From: a virus
IMG/VR virus record: IMGVR_UViG_3300017613_002316
Span: 1-27,279 of that record
DNA: 27,279 bases
Reading direction: 5' to 3' (one strand)
A program made the position numbers and the translations under genes. Shown here in pieces: positions 14,577 through 22,969 of the stretch. A model generated the notes under the pieces. That model was not told where the DNA came from, ran no database searches, and saw only the letters and a list, made by a program, of their open reading frames with translations. Position 1 is the first letter of the stretch; every line of letters begins with the position of its first letter.

Positions 14577-15098
14577 CTACTGATACTCAGCAATACAATA
14601 TTTTATGTGATATGGTCTCCATGACCCACCCATAGAATGTTCATGTCCACCATCTGAACTAACTGTATGAATATGATTATATGTTGCTAAATCATAATAT
14701 CCTGAACTCCTATGATAGATATAAGAGGTGGGTGTTCCAACAGTATGTGAATGACTGCCGCTTTCACTCATACCAGAAATTACCCAATCACCCGTTACAT
14801 CACCAATTTTTGAATCATCATTTGTAAACAAAATTGCTTTATCAGTATGTGTTGTGTCTAAATTCCATCCAGTAGGCAAAGGGTATGATCCAAATAACGC
14901 TTTCGTATTTTGATCTAAAATATCATACGGTGTTGCAACATTAATCCATTGATTTGTAGTACCAATACATAATCGTTGATTGCTTTTAGAATATATCAAT
15001 CTTCCAATATCTGAAATATTATGGTCATATGTATCTTTGTCCGGTACAGAATGAACTTTAAATTTATTTTGGGAATTTATTGTATAAAATTTACTCAT
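14577..15098 (-). CDS. Receptor-binding tip protein with HxH motifs, paralogue 1
   Basis: The 173-residue protein has two parts. Residues 1-50 (GRLIYSKSNQRLCIGTTNQW) are the module shared with the fibre protein at 13098-13778. The rest is a collar/tip domain: ALFGSYPLPTGWNLD, WVISGMSESGSHSH, NHIHTV, GGHEHS and GGSWRPYHIKYCIAEYQ at the end. Three HxH motifs (HSH, HIH, HEH) are present. In the T4 long-fibre tip gp37, HxH motifs from three chains hold iron ions along the axis, so a metal-stabilised trimeric needle is the likely structure here. Its ATG overlaps the previous stop as TAATG, with AAGGAG 10 bases upstream. It is most similar to the next paralogue. Confidence 0.8.
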   Translation of the reverse strand: MSKFYTINSQNKFKVHSVPDKDTYDHNISDIGRLIYSKSNQRLCIGTTNQWINVATPYDILDQNTKALFGSYPLPTGWNLDTTHTDKAILFTNDDSKIGDVTGDWVISGMSESGSHSHTVGTPTSYIYHRSSGYYDLATYNHIHTVSSDGGHEHSMGGSWRPYHIKYCIAEYQ

Positions 15099-15625
15099 TA
15101 TTGAAGAACTCCTTCACAAAATTTTATATATTCTGGTCTCCAATTACCATCAAATGTATGGGTATGAATACCATCCGCCATAATAGAATGCCTGTGGTTC
15201 CATAGTGGTCTGTAAACCTTATGAGCATCATATTTTTTAAGAGATATTTTGACAGTTGCTCTATTTGTTCGACCACCATGATCATGTGCATTTGAATTAT
15301 TCATTTGTGAAATCACCCAAGTTCCTGATTCTGCTCCGATTGATCCACTACTATTTGTAATCAACACAACTTCATCATTTCTGTTTCCAATGTTCCATCC
15401 AATAGGTAGTGGATATGAACCAAATAACATTTTAGCACCTTGTTCCATAACTGAATATTCTATTGCCAAATCTCTCCATTCTGTGCTTGTTCCTATGTAA
15501 ACTTTATCATTTGATTTTGAATACACTAAACGACTTTCATCATCAGAAGTATGACCAATCAAATTGATATCATCTACTCTTTGAATCCAAATTTCACCTT
15601 GTCCGTTTATTTCATGAAAATCCAT
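15098..15625 (-). CDS. Receptor-binding tip protein with HxH motifs, paralogue 2
   Basis: The 175-residue protein has the same layout as its neighbours. SRLVYSKSNDKVYIGTSTEW (residues 31-50) belongs to the N-terminal docking module and MLFGSYPLPIGWNIG is the junction. The tip follows, with HDH, HRH and HTH, ending FDGNWRPEYIKFCEG. I use ATG 15625 rather than a TTG 51 bases upstream: AAGGA lies 5 bases before this ATG, the protein then aligns with its paralogues from residue 1, and the gene starts 2 bp after the upstream stop. The C-terminal half between the first and second HxH differs strongly from the other copies, as expected for a region that contacts host receptors. Confidence 0.8.
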   Translation of the reverse strand: MDFHEINGQGEIWIQRVDDINLIGHTSDDESRLVYSKSNDKVYIGTSTEWRDLAIEYSVMEQGAKMLFGSYPLPIGWNIGNRNDEVVLITNSSGSIGAESGTWVISQMNNSNAHDHGGRTNRATVKISLKKYDAHKVYRPLWNHRHSIMADGIHTHTFDGNWRPEYIKFCEGVLQ

Positions 15626-15627
15626 AT

Positions 15628-16161
15628 TTATCCTTGATAAACACCAACTGCTAATTTGACACTGCTGGGCCTCCAACTACCATCAAAAGTATGACTATGA
15701 TTTCCCGTATTAGTAAATGTGTGTTTATGGCTTTTGTTTGCCATTTTATTATCACCTGTCCTAACTTTGGCGTTGACATTTGTATCAGACAATCCTAATC
15801 CTGCTGTTGTAAAATGTTTATGATTACCAGCAGAAGAACCTCCTGTTATTATCCAAGAGCCACCAATATCACCTATTTGGTTTGAATAATCTGTTAGCAT
15901 AATAACTTTATCATCTACATCTTTTATATTCCACCCTGTAGGTAAAACGGATGCAAATATTAAATTCGTTCCAATACTAAATAAATCATCTATATCTGAT
16001 ATTTTTTGCCACTTTGATGAAGTACCATAATAAAAATGATTATTGTCCAAATCATATAATATTCTACCTTCATCATTTGCTGTCCATACAACATCAACAA
16101 TATCTGAAGTCCGTTGAGGCCAAAATTTACCTAATATATTAACTGTCCCGTAAATTTTCAA
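15628..16161 (-). CDS. Receptor-binding tip protein with HxH motifs, paralogue 3
   Basis: The 177-residue protein starts with TTG, preceded by GGAG at a 7-base gap. GKFWPQRTS and DEGRILYDLDNNHFYYGTS form the docking module, closest to the module of the 13098-13778 protein. LPTGWNIKDVDDKVIMLTD leads into the tip domain with HKH, HKH and HSH and the terminal FDGSWRPSSVKLAVGVYQ. It is the most divergent of the three at the C-terminus, which lacks the cysteine found before the end in the other two. The gene overlaps the 16139-16501 gene by 23 bp. Three copies in a row suggest either a hetero-assembled tip or alternative tips. Confidence 0.78.
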   Translation of the reverse strand: MKIYGTVNILGKFWPQRTSDIVDVVWTANDEGRILYDLDNNHFYYGTSSKWQKISDIDDLFSIGTNLIFASVLPTGWNIKDVDDKVIMLTDYSNQIGDIGGSWIITGGSSAGNHKHFTTAGLGLSDTNVNAKVRTGDNKMANKSHKHTFTNTGNHSHTFDGSWRPSSVKLAVGVYQG

Positions 16162-16501
16162 TTTCTCTCTCCACCTGTGTTTGTGATTTTGCTAAACTAT
16201 CTGACACCTTGAAAACCTTTTCTTTCAATCTGTCTATAAGTTCTGGTCTATTTTTAACTTTCAATCTCTCAATATTTATATCCTCAATCAAACAAAAATC
16301 AAATTTGAATTTGCCGGTATAACTCTTTTTGAGTGTTGAATTCAACTCCTCTCTAAGTTCAAGTAAATCTATACCCAAATCAAAATCCTGTTTGACACGG
16401 CGCACTACTTCATCTCCTGCCGGTGTTCTAACAAGACCCACCTTCAATTTCCTAAATTTATTTATATCATCATTGAGATAGTCTTTAAATTTCATTTTCA
16501 T
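16139..16501 (-). CDS. Small charged coiled-coil protein, unknown function
   Basis: I choose ATG 16501 over an upstream TTG at 16519, because it overlaps the previous TAA region closely and has CAGG 8 bases before it. The protein then has 120 residues. It is very rich in lysine, glutamate and leucine, with predicted helices through LGIDLLELREELNSTLKKSY and a C-terminal coiled coil (SDSLAKSQTQVEREIENLRDS). There is no known domain. Its position between the adaptor proteins and the tip proteins resembles that of small tail-fibre assembly chaperones, but no sequence signature supports that role. Confidence 0.6.
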   Translation of the reverse strand: MKMKFKDYLNDDINKFRKLKVGLVRTPAGDEVVRRVKQDFDLGIDLLELREELNSTLKKSYTGKFKFDFCLIEDINIERLKVKNRPELIDRLKEKVFKVSDSLAKSQTQVEREIENLRDS

Positions 16502-16502
16502 T

Positions 16503-17786
16503 TTATGAACCTGATGCAACTACTGTTGCCATAAGCCAATTATCATTTACAGTCCATACCCTAATTGTATCTGTAGATTGATCCTGTATTGCCCTTGGAT
16601 GAATTACCTGATTACTTCCAGCAGATGGACTACCAGGAATTGGTGGCCTACCTTTATATCCATCTGATAGATACTCATAAAATTGTAATATAGGATACAT
16701 TCTGCCTCTATTGATAGTGTGAACCAAGTCAGTATAATAACCACTTCCTGATGGTGTAAATGTATCCAAAAGGATAGTCTCAACAAGTGAACCAGAAGCT
16801 GTAATTGAAATAGCATCTCCACCGCAAGTAAGTAAAATATTGAGAAGGCTATTTATTTCGTTCATCAAGCTGTTCGTAACCACTTTATCATATGTAGAAT
16901 CAGTTGGATCATTAGTGTCAACTGGTTTGATATTATGTGGTTCTGTTGGATAACTTCTGTAATCTACATGTTGTTCAAATTTATATGCAAGTTGATTATT
17001 TAATAGTTTGTCCCTGATAGTGTCGGTATCTGTTTCATCAACACTAAAAAGGAAAGGAAACATTTGAATCTTGTCAATAATACCAGACTTAGTAACTGCT
17101 GTAAGTCTCTCAATAGACACATCATCAAAGAAAACATGTTCACTTCCATCATTTGCAGGGCCTTGACAATGTAAGTGAATATATGCAGTTGTAGTTGTAG
17201 CAGTAAAATCAAAGGTTGCAATTTGCCATGAATCTTCAATTGTTACCTGTGCTCCACCATATTCACTACCAGCTACATATCGACCAGCAAAAATATTAGA
17301 AGCTGCAACACCTAATGTACTTGGAATATATGTATAACCTGTAACACGATATTCCACGCCGACTTCTGTTGATATCAATTGATAAGCTGACGCCGTACTG
17401 CCAGTATCAATAACTTTGAGACTTTTAGAACCACTTCTAACCGTTGTTGTTTCCTCTGCCAATGTAGCATTATATGCTGACCAAGCAGAAGTTGGATCAG
17501 TTTCCATGTTACCATCTGTAAGATAGTTGAAAGGTGCCAAAGACCAAACCAAATCAAAATATTGATTAGCATTATAACCTTGTGGGTCCCATTCATTACC
17601 AATATAGAAATCAAAAAAACCGCTTGCTCCTGTTGTCCAGGTTGATTGATCTAATGAAGTACCAATTGAATCAGAAAAAACTGTAGCTTCTGTCTCTGTT
17701 CCTGTGAGATATAAATGCAAATAGACATCTTCAATTGGAACGCCTTCTTCATCTTTTAAATATAACCATTGTTGGACCTTTGCCAT
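16503..17786 (-). CDS. Appendage/adaptor protein with inserted carbohydrate-binding-like domain
   Basis: The 427-residue protein is a paralogue of the next one (17796-18599). Both start MAxxxxW, then have GFFxFxxGxE (56-64 here), MFPFLFSVDET / IFPPIFKVDET, HxIxPVDTN and SNSLMN blocks. Here residues 88-229 are extra and interrupt the shared sequence just after FDLVWSLAPF. The insert reads like a CBM4/9-type jelly roll: LTDGNMETDPTSAW at its start, RSGSKSLKV, YRVTGYTYIPS, WQIATFDFTA, and HVFFDDVSIERL at its end. Such modules bind glycans, so this subunit may contact host surface sugars or decorated phage glycans. AGGAG 6 bases before the ATG supports the start. The base protein is probably a baseplate-attached connector; its exact place in the tail is inferred from gene order. 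Confidence 0.75.
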   Translation of the reverse strand: MAKVQQWLYLKDEEGVPIEDVYLHLYLTGTETEATVFSDSIGTSLDQSTWTTGASGFFDFYIGNEWDPQGYNANQYFDLVWSLAPFNYLTDGNMETDPTSAWSAYNATLAEETTTVRSGSKSLKVIDTGSTASAYQLISTEVGVEYRVTGYTYIPSTLGVAASNIFAGRYVAGSEYGGAQVTIEDSWQIATFDFTATTTTAYIHLHCQGPANDGSEHVFFDDVSIERLTAVTKSGIIDKIQMFPFLFSVDETDTDTIRDKLLNNQLAYKFEQHVDYRSYPTEPHNIKPVDTNDPTDSTYDKVVTNSLMNEINSLLNILLTCGGDAISITASGSLVETILLDTFTPSGSGYYTDLVHTINRGRMYPILQFYEYLSDGYKGRPPIPGSPSAGSNQVIHPRAIQDQSTDTIRVWTVNDNWLMATVVASGS

Positions 17787-17795
17787 TTCGTTCTC

Positions 17796-18599
17796 CTAAC
17801 CTATTATTGTAACCTCTGCATGTTTATCCTCTGATACCCAAAGCTCTATTTGGTTTATATTCAGAGATTTTACCTTCAAAGGATCATATCTAAAATTTGC
17901 CAATCCTCCGGCCACATCACTTGCATGTGATACTTGAAGGACTGGATATTGCCTTCCAATAAAATGGCTCAAGACAGTATAATAAGCACCTGCTGATGCT
18001 GTCCATGATGTTACAGTAAAATTACGCTCAACCGCACCTGTTGCTGCAATACTCAATGTACCGGCTGATGCAATAGCAGATAAAATATAATTCATAAGTG
18101 AATTGCTAACCAGTTTATTATATACTGAATCTGTTTTGTTTGTGTCTACAGGATTGATATCATGTGGCAACGCAGCAACTCCTGAATCAACATGTGTGTC
18201 CCATTTATAAGCTAACCCATTACTGATTGTTTTGTTCTTGTCGGTTACAGTTGATGAACTATTATCTGTTTCATCCACCTTGAAAATAGGTGGAAATATA
18301 TCTATATTTGAAATAGAACCTATTTGAATACCAGCTCGTTGCCATACCAATTTGAATTTCTGTGTTGAAACATACCCACCAACATTTTCAAATTCATCTC
18401 CTACCCAAAACTCAAAAAACCCGTCACTGTTGGTTTTCATGTTAGCAGTGCTCGTATTAGTTGGTGCCCCAAGAGCATGATGTGTAAAAATATCTGCTTG
18501 TTGTGTTGGATTATCTGAAAGATATAATCTTACATCTACATCCTGTAATGGTCTACCTTGATCATCAACAATATATTGCCAATAATGAATTCTTGCCAT
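17796..18599 (-). CDS. Appendage/adaptor protein, paralogue without the insert
   Basis: The 267-residue protein shows the ancestral form of the pair. The N-terminal β-rich segment (YWQYIVDDQGRPLQDVDVRLYL) resembles an extended fibre or baseplate attachment domain and is followed by DGFFEFWVGDEFE. Residues 88-130 run straight from FKLVWQRAG to NIDIFPPIFKVDET, where the paralogue carries about 140 extra residues. The C-terminal half (SNSLMNYILSAI, then YYTVLSHFIGRQYPVLQVSH) is shared with the paralogue and ends with IELWVSEDKHAEVTIIG. It follows the tail-protein-I-like gene directly, the position of the first fibre or adaptor gene in P2-like modules. It ends with TAG, 9 bp before the next start. 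Confidence 0.7.
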   Translation of the reverse strand: MARIHYWQYIVDDQGRPLQDVDVRLYLSDNPTQQADIFTHHALGAPTNTSTANMKTNSDGFFEFWVGDEFENVGGYVSTQKFKLVWQRAGIQIGSISNIDIFPPIFKVDETDNSSSTVTDKNKTISNGLAYKWDTHVDSGVAALPHDINPVDTNKTDSVYNKLVSNSLMNYILSAIASAGTLSIAATGAVERNFTVTSWTASAGAYYTVLSHFIGRQYPVLQVSHASDVAGGLANFRYDPLKVKSLNINQIELWVSEDKHAEVTIIG

Positions 18600-18604
18600 T
18601 TTAC

Positions 18605-20890
18605 TTACTCTCCTGTTTGTTGTTTTGTTATTCTATATACTACATCCAATTGAACATTATCTGGTTTATATAAATTACTACATCTTGTATAATATAGCAT
18701 ATTGAACCTTGGATCGAAAACACCAAGTTCATTCAGAGTTTGTTCGCCTTGTTTTGGGACACTGAATTCTATAACATGATACCCATCAATTCCTGTCCCT
18801 GTGTCAGTAAAACTTATTAGTTCACCACTTGCTGACCAACTGTTCAAATCATTAGCTACAAAAGGATTGAAATAATCATCTGACCCGGTTCCTATTTTCC
18901 AATATCCTTTAGTAATTATAGCATCTTGTTCTACAAACTCTCTCTCAAATGCTATCAGTGTAGCATATCCTGACACTAATTCTGAGAATGTAACTTTATG
19001 TTCATTAGAACTTATTTCCTGAATATTTTCAGGATAAAGTCTTTCTGACTCGTGATCCCAACATTGAATAATAGCACCTTTGATGTTCATATTATGATCA
19101 ATTTTCCATGTGGAAGATGCTGACTTCTGTAAATGGTAATAATCAGCATTACGAACAAAAGCAGCACCACTTACTGATTCACTAAAGTTCAATCTCAAAG
19201 TATTATCACTCAATGATGTTGCTATATCTGGCACCAATCTATCTATTTCATGAAACCTCCAGGCTGATGGTGATGGTTCTGTAATTCCAGAATAAACTTG
19301 ATAAACAACACCTGATGGTGAAAACGAATGTGAAATATCCCACGCCGATGAACCTGATGTATTATAATATGCTGTTCCTGTGGTTCCTTCCCTTTTCCGG
19401 CCGGCAAGATACGCTGTTCCTCTTGCTGCGCCGAACCAATCAATTTTTAGAGTTCCTTTATCAACAAAATCAATTGATTTTGGATACACTATGTTACCAT
19501 CAGGATCATAAGTTTGAATTATCAACTCTGGTGAATAGATATTTGTATCTATTGTCCATGTATTATAACTTGTATCAGTATTATAAACTGATGTTTCATC
19601 ATATAAATCCACATATGGTGTATAAGCCGATGCCGCCGTAATAGTTGTTGATCCTGTAAATCTTGTATCACAAATAGCCGTGAGTCTTGGATCATACAAT
19701 GACACTGATTCACCGCTTTCATCAATTTTACCTGTAGGTGATAATAACATATGGTAATGAACAAACTTACTTACTGGTTTGATGTAGTCCCAATATCTAA
19801 GTAGTTCAGCAGTCGTATCTTCATCTATAATATAATCCTCACCTAATGGTTCACTTGATAAATCAATCTCAACTTTATAATGTGGTGACATAACCGGATA
19901 GCCTGACGGGCTTGGGTCTGCTGAACAATCAGGCCGGCCAGCAAAATTTGTATGTACCGGATATGATGTTGGATCATATCTATCATAATATATTCCAGCT
20001 CCACCACTGGGCTGTATTCCATAATATTCTAAAATATGATGGTTATCAAAATCCCTCTCATTTATATAATTGACACCTTGACGCTTAGATTTCAAACACC
20101 ATTCCACCCAGCGTTCATAGATGTTCAATTTGTTTGTGGTGTTTTCTAATAGCAATTTATATATAATATAATATGCTGTGTATGTGCCTTTACGTTTTAA
20201 CCAGTAAGGCAAATTGTCAATAAACTCTCTCAATGGTAGTTCTTCGACTTTATCCTTGTCTGTCTCAACTCCTGCTCTTGTTGCAAGATAATTGAGATGA
20301 TCAATATTTACCTCTTTAGCATCAAAAAATGACCATAATGTTTTAGTCATATTATAGATATCATGATATGCTACATCAAAGAAAATCTTAAATAACTCCT
20401 TTACATTGTCTGTTTGATTGTGTTCTGGTAATGCATCAACAGCAAAATCTTTCAAACCTTCAAAAATTATATTATAATTGGTTGATTCATTTGTAACTGG
20501 ATAAATCCTACCAAAATATATAAATCTCTTATCAATATTGACAAAATTTTCATAAGCTGTGTTTTGTCTCAACCATACATGAAAATAAGAATCCTTCCTG
20601 AAATATACTTCTTCACCCATTGTCAAATTTGGGGCACCTGTATATTTGGATTCTTTACCTCTATATTGAAATTTGAAATAATTATCTGTTATAGATTGTA
20701 TCAAAAATCTATGAGCTGACATTGCCCCATCTACTAATTGATATAGAATAACATCTGATCCACTACCTTCTGAAACAACCGTCTTACGTTTACCAAGCAC
20801 ATAAGAATTATCAGTTCCGGTACGTGTTGCACCTAAAACGTCAAAATATTCTTCTAAAATATTATGACTGCTTTCTGAAAACTTTGCCAT
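18605..20890 (-). CDS. Baseplate wedge / tail protein I-like protein with C-terminal repeats
   Basis: The 761-residue protein follows the gp6/gpJ-like gene. Residues 165-260 (ELFKIFFDVAYHDIYNMTKT, YLATRAGVETDK, LPYWLKRKGTYTAYYIIYKL) match the tail protein I type fold, which joins the baseplate arms to fibre attachment sites. It is far longer than P2 gpI, and closer in size to T4 gp7, because of a β-rich C-terminus. That part contains three related units of about 55-65 residues at 445-497, 517-581 and 595-650, each starting W-x-I and containing an I/V-Q-x-Y/W block and GxAxL/F. The ATG has GAGG 7 bases upstream. It is probably the wedge subunit that carries the fibre adaptors. Confidence 0.78.
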   Translation of the reverse strand: MAKFSESSHNILEEYFDVLGATRTGTDNSYVLGKRKTVVSEGSGSDVILYQLVDGAMSAHRFLIQSITDNYFKFQYRGKESKYTGAPNLTMGEEVYFRKDSYFHVWLRQNTAYENFVNIDKRFIYFGRIYPVTNESTNYNIIFEGLKDFAVDALPEHNQTDNVKELFKIFFDVAYHDIYNMTKTLWSFFDAKEVNIDHLNYLATRAGVETDKDKVEELPLREFIDNLPYWLKRKGTYTAYYIIYKLLLENTTNKLNIYERWVEWCLKSKRQGVNYINERDFDNHHILEYYGIQPSGGAGIYYDRYDPTSYPVHTNFAGRPDCSADPSPSGYPVMSPHYKVEIDLSSEPLGEDYIIDEDTTAELLRYWDYIKPVSKFVHYHMLLSPTGKIDESGESVSLYDPRLTAICDTRFTGSTTITAASAYTPYVDLYDETSVYNTDTSYNTWTIDTNIYSPELIIQTYDPDGNIVYPKSIDFVDKGTLKIDWFGAARGTAYLAGRKREGTTGTAYYNTSGSSAWDISHSFSPSGVVYQVYSGITEPSPSAWRFHEIDRLVPDIATSLSDNTLRLNFSESVSGAAFVRNADYYHLQKSASSTWKIDHNMNIKGAIIQCWDHESERLYPENIQEISSNEHKVTFSELVSGYATLIAFEREFVEQDAIITKGYWKIGTGSDDYFNPFVANDLNSWSASGELISFTDTGTGIDGYHVIEFSVPKQGEQTLNELGVFDPRFNMLYYTRCSNLYKPDNVQLDVVYRITKQQTGE

Positions 20891-22579
20891 TTATGTTTCC
20901 TCATTTATTACTACTGCATCAGACTGTAATATAGGAAATTGATTGAAACCAAGCTGGATTTTTCTAAGCTGATTCTCTCCTGTATATTCAATTGATGTCT
21001 CAACATACTGTGGATAATTGCTAATATTATTTGATTCATAAACTATTTTGTTGACATCCAAATCTCTCAAGTTCAAATTTCTAACGCCACGGATATTGTC
21101 AAAATTATCTGTTGGAGAAACTTGTGTGGTGTCAAGTAAATATTCTATGATATCATTGAAATTTATAATACTGTTGAAATTTTGATTGACTGATCTGAAA
21201 TAATAAATCAATTTATTTTTGATATCATTTTGTACCAATGCAAGACTATAAAGCCTTTTCAACCTTACTCCAAATTCAAAACTGAAATATACCAAGTCTG
21301 GTAATTCAAAAACCTCATACGCTGAAATCATTTTCCGTGGTTCAATATATGATTTCAAAGTTGATTGCCAGGCCGTATTATAACCAGACGGTGAAATTAT
21401 GGCAGCACTTACATTCCAATCTGTGTTCCACCATGCATCGGCTGTTCCTATTGTAGAAGAATTCCATTCTGTCGGTATAATACTCAAATAGACTTTATTG
21501 AATTCATTTACATTACCGGATGGTGCAATATCTTGTTCGCCCCAGGCCTGGGCAACACTAATATCCGATCTGCTTTCAAGATTTGATATATAATCTGTCG
21601 CTGTTACATTTCTAAATTGAGCATGTAATCCAGTTTGTGCATTGCTTTTGATTGTATTTGCATCTTCAGCGGCAGCCTGGCCAGTTGTTACACCTGAATT
21701 AGAAACTGATACAAATGAATTTGCAACCCACGTTGAACTTGTTACATCATATAAAAACTGTGTCGGTAATATTGTAATCGTTCCGGCACCTACAGCACCA
21801 TTTGACCCAAGGGTTTTCAATACTGTAAGATTTATTGTATCATCTGCTGTGGGAACACTCCTTGAAGAACTAAATACAATCTTGCTTCTTTGATATCTAT
21901 CATATACAAACTGGTAAACATTTTGAACATCTTGTAGCAAAGATAAATCATCATAAAAATCTGACAATCTTATCCACTTATTTCCATTTACATATAATGA
22001 TAGTGATGGATAATCATCATCAAGATCATTATCGTAAGCATAATTTGATGGTAATACCAGTTCGTTGTCTACAAGGTCATCTCCAGTGTAACCGGTAAGC
22101 TGTGTAACCTCACCTTGTCTTACCGTTATGTTTAAAGTAAAATCACCTGTTCCTGTAGGAGTATAACTATAAAGTGTTGTGTTAGCAAATTTTATTGCTT
22201 CTGAATCATATTCCTCAGAACTTTCTAATTGTGTATATTCTGCTATTTTATATTCATGATCCGGTGTTACTCCTGACACTGTAACCGTTACTGTTCCTCT
22301 TGATGAAACCGGACCCTTTGGTTCATATCCCATTTGCCTGGCATTTCTATTTACAGCTTCGTAAATATCTGCCGTTTCAATATGCACATTCTGTGCTATT
22401 TTGTTTAGCAAATACACATTCATCTCACCTACGTATGCCAAAAGCTCCATCAGAATAGTAAAGTTAGCACCTTCATAATCATAATCTTTGAAAACATCAC
22501 TATTAGCAAGCTGTGATTTTATCCTGTTAATTATTGTCGTAAAATCTATATTCAAATAATCTGGTACGAGCGTACTCAT
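20891..22579 (-). CDS. Baseplate wedge protein, gp6/gpJ-like
   Basis: The 562-residue protein belongs to the baseplate J/gp6 family. The N-terminus MSTLVPDYLNIDFTTIINRI and residues 38-93 (GANFTILMELLAYVGEMNVY, NRNARQMGYEPKGP) are typical. The middle is a β-rich region, and the C-terminal part (YSLALVQNDIKNKLIYYFRS, FNDIIEYLLDTTQV) is the helical dimerisation region that in T4 gp6 helps form the inner baseplate ring. It is somewhat shorter than T4 gp6 (660 residues). AGGAG 6 bases before the ATG fixes the start. It lies between the gp25-like and tail-protein-I-like genes, the same order as W-J-I in P2. Confidence 0.9.
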   Translation of the reverse strand: MSTLVPDYLNIDFTTIINRIKSQLANSDVFKDYDYEGANFTILMELLAYVGEMNVYLLNKIAQNVHIETADIYEAVNRNARQMGYEPKGPVSSRGTVTVTVSGVTPDHEYKIAEYTQLESSEEYDSEAIKFANTTLYSYTPTGTGDFTLNITVRQGEVTQLTGYTGDDLVDNELVLPSNYAYDNDLDDDYPSLSLYVNGNKWIRLSDFYDDLSLLQDVQNVYQFVYDRYQRSKIVFSSSRSVPTADDTINLTVLKTLGSNGAVGAGTITILPTQFLYDVTSSTWVANSFVSVSNSGVTTGQAAAEDANTIKSNAQTGLHAQFRNVTATDYISNLESRSDISVAQAWGEQDIAPSGNVNEFNKVYLSIIPTEWNSSTIGTADAWWNTDWNVSAAIISPSGYNTAWQSTLKSYIEPRKMISAYEVFELPDLVYFSFEFGVRLKRLYSLALVQNDIKNKLIYYFRSVNQNFNSIINFNDIIEYLLDTTQVSPTDNFDNIRGVRNLNLRDLDVNKIVYESNNISNYPQYVETSIEYTGENQLRKIQLGFNQFPILQSDAVVINEET

Positions 22580-22588
22580 TTCAATCTC

Positions 22589-22969
22589 CTATTGTGTAAA
22601 AAGCACAAACTTAACTGCTTTTATTTCTTCTAATGGTTTTATTCTAAATTCTAATCTCAAATTGTATAAATTTGCATCAAAATCTGTATCAATATTTATA
22701 GTCATAACCTCAACACGGTCTTCCCATATCCGTATAGCATCTAATATTCTTTCGGCTATCATTCTGGCAGTATCATCATCCAATGGCTCGAAAAGCAAAG
22801 ACCAAATATCTTGAGCGAATTCTGGTATCATTCTCCTACTACCCTGTAAAGTTGCTATGATGTTATTCAAGCTGTTTATAACGGCATCAGTTTCGGTATC
22901 TTTTTGAATATCACCATCTGTTTGACGTGTAAGCTCCATGTCTACATCAGAATACATATAATCTGTCAT
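22589..22969 (-). CDS. 25: Baseplate wedge protein, gp25-like
   Basis: The 126-residue protein is close in length to T4 gp25 (132 residues). It contains the hallmark run DTETDAVINSLNNIIATLQG (24-43) and MIPEFAQDIWSLLFEPLDD (47-65), then ARMIAERILDAIRIWEDRVEV. The small β-sheet DANLYNLRLEFRI ends the protein. gp25 family members sit at the baseplate centre, anchor the gp6/gp7-like wedge and help to trigger sheath contraction. The older label 'lysozyme' for this family is misleading, since the catalytic residues are not kept. GGGAG 6 bases before the ATG gives strong initiation, and the stop is TAG just before the gp6-like gene. Confidence 0.93.
   Translation of the reverse strand: MTDYMYSDVDMELTRQTDGDIQKDTETDAVINSLNNIIATLQGSRRMIPEFAQDIWSLLFEPLDDDTARMIAERILDAIRIWEDRVEVMTINIDTDFDANLYNLRLEFRIKPLEEIKAVKFVLFTQ

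Noticed and set aside
15626-15676. TTG-started extension of the middle tip protein
   Set aside because: The 17 extra residues lie over the end of the upstream gene and are absent in paralogues; ATG 15625 has AAGGA at a 5-base gap.
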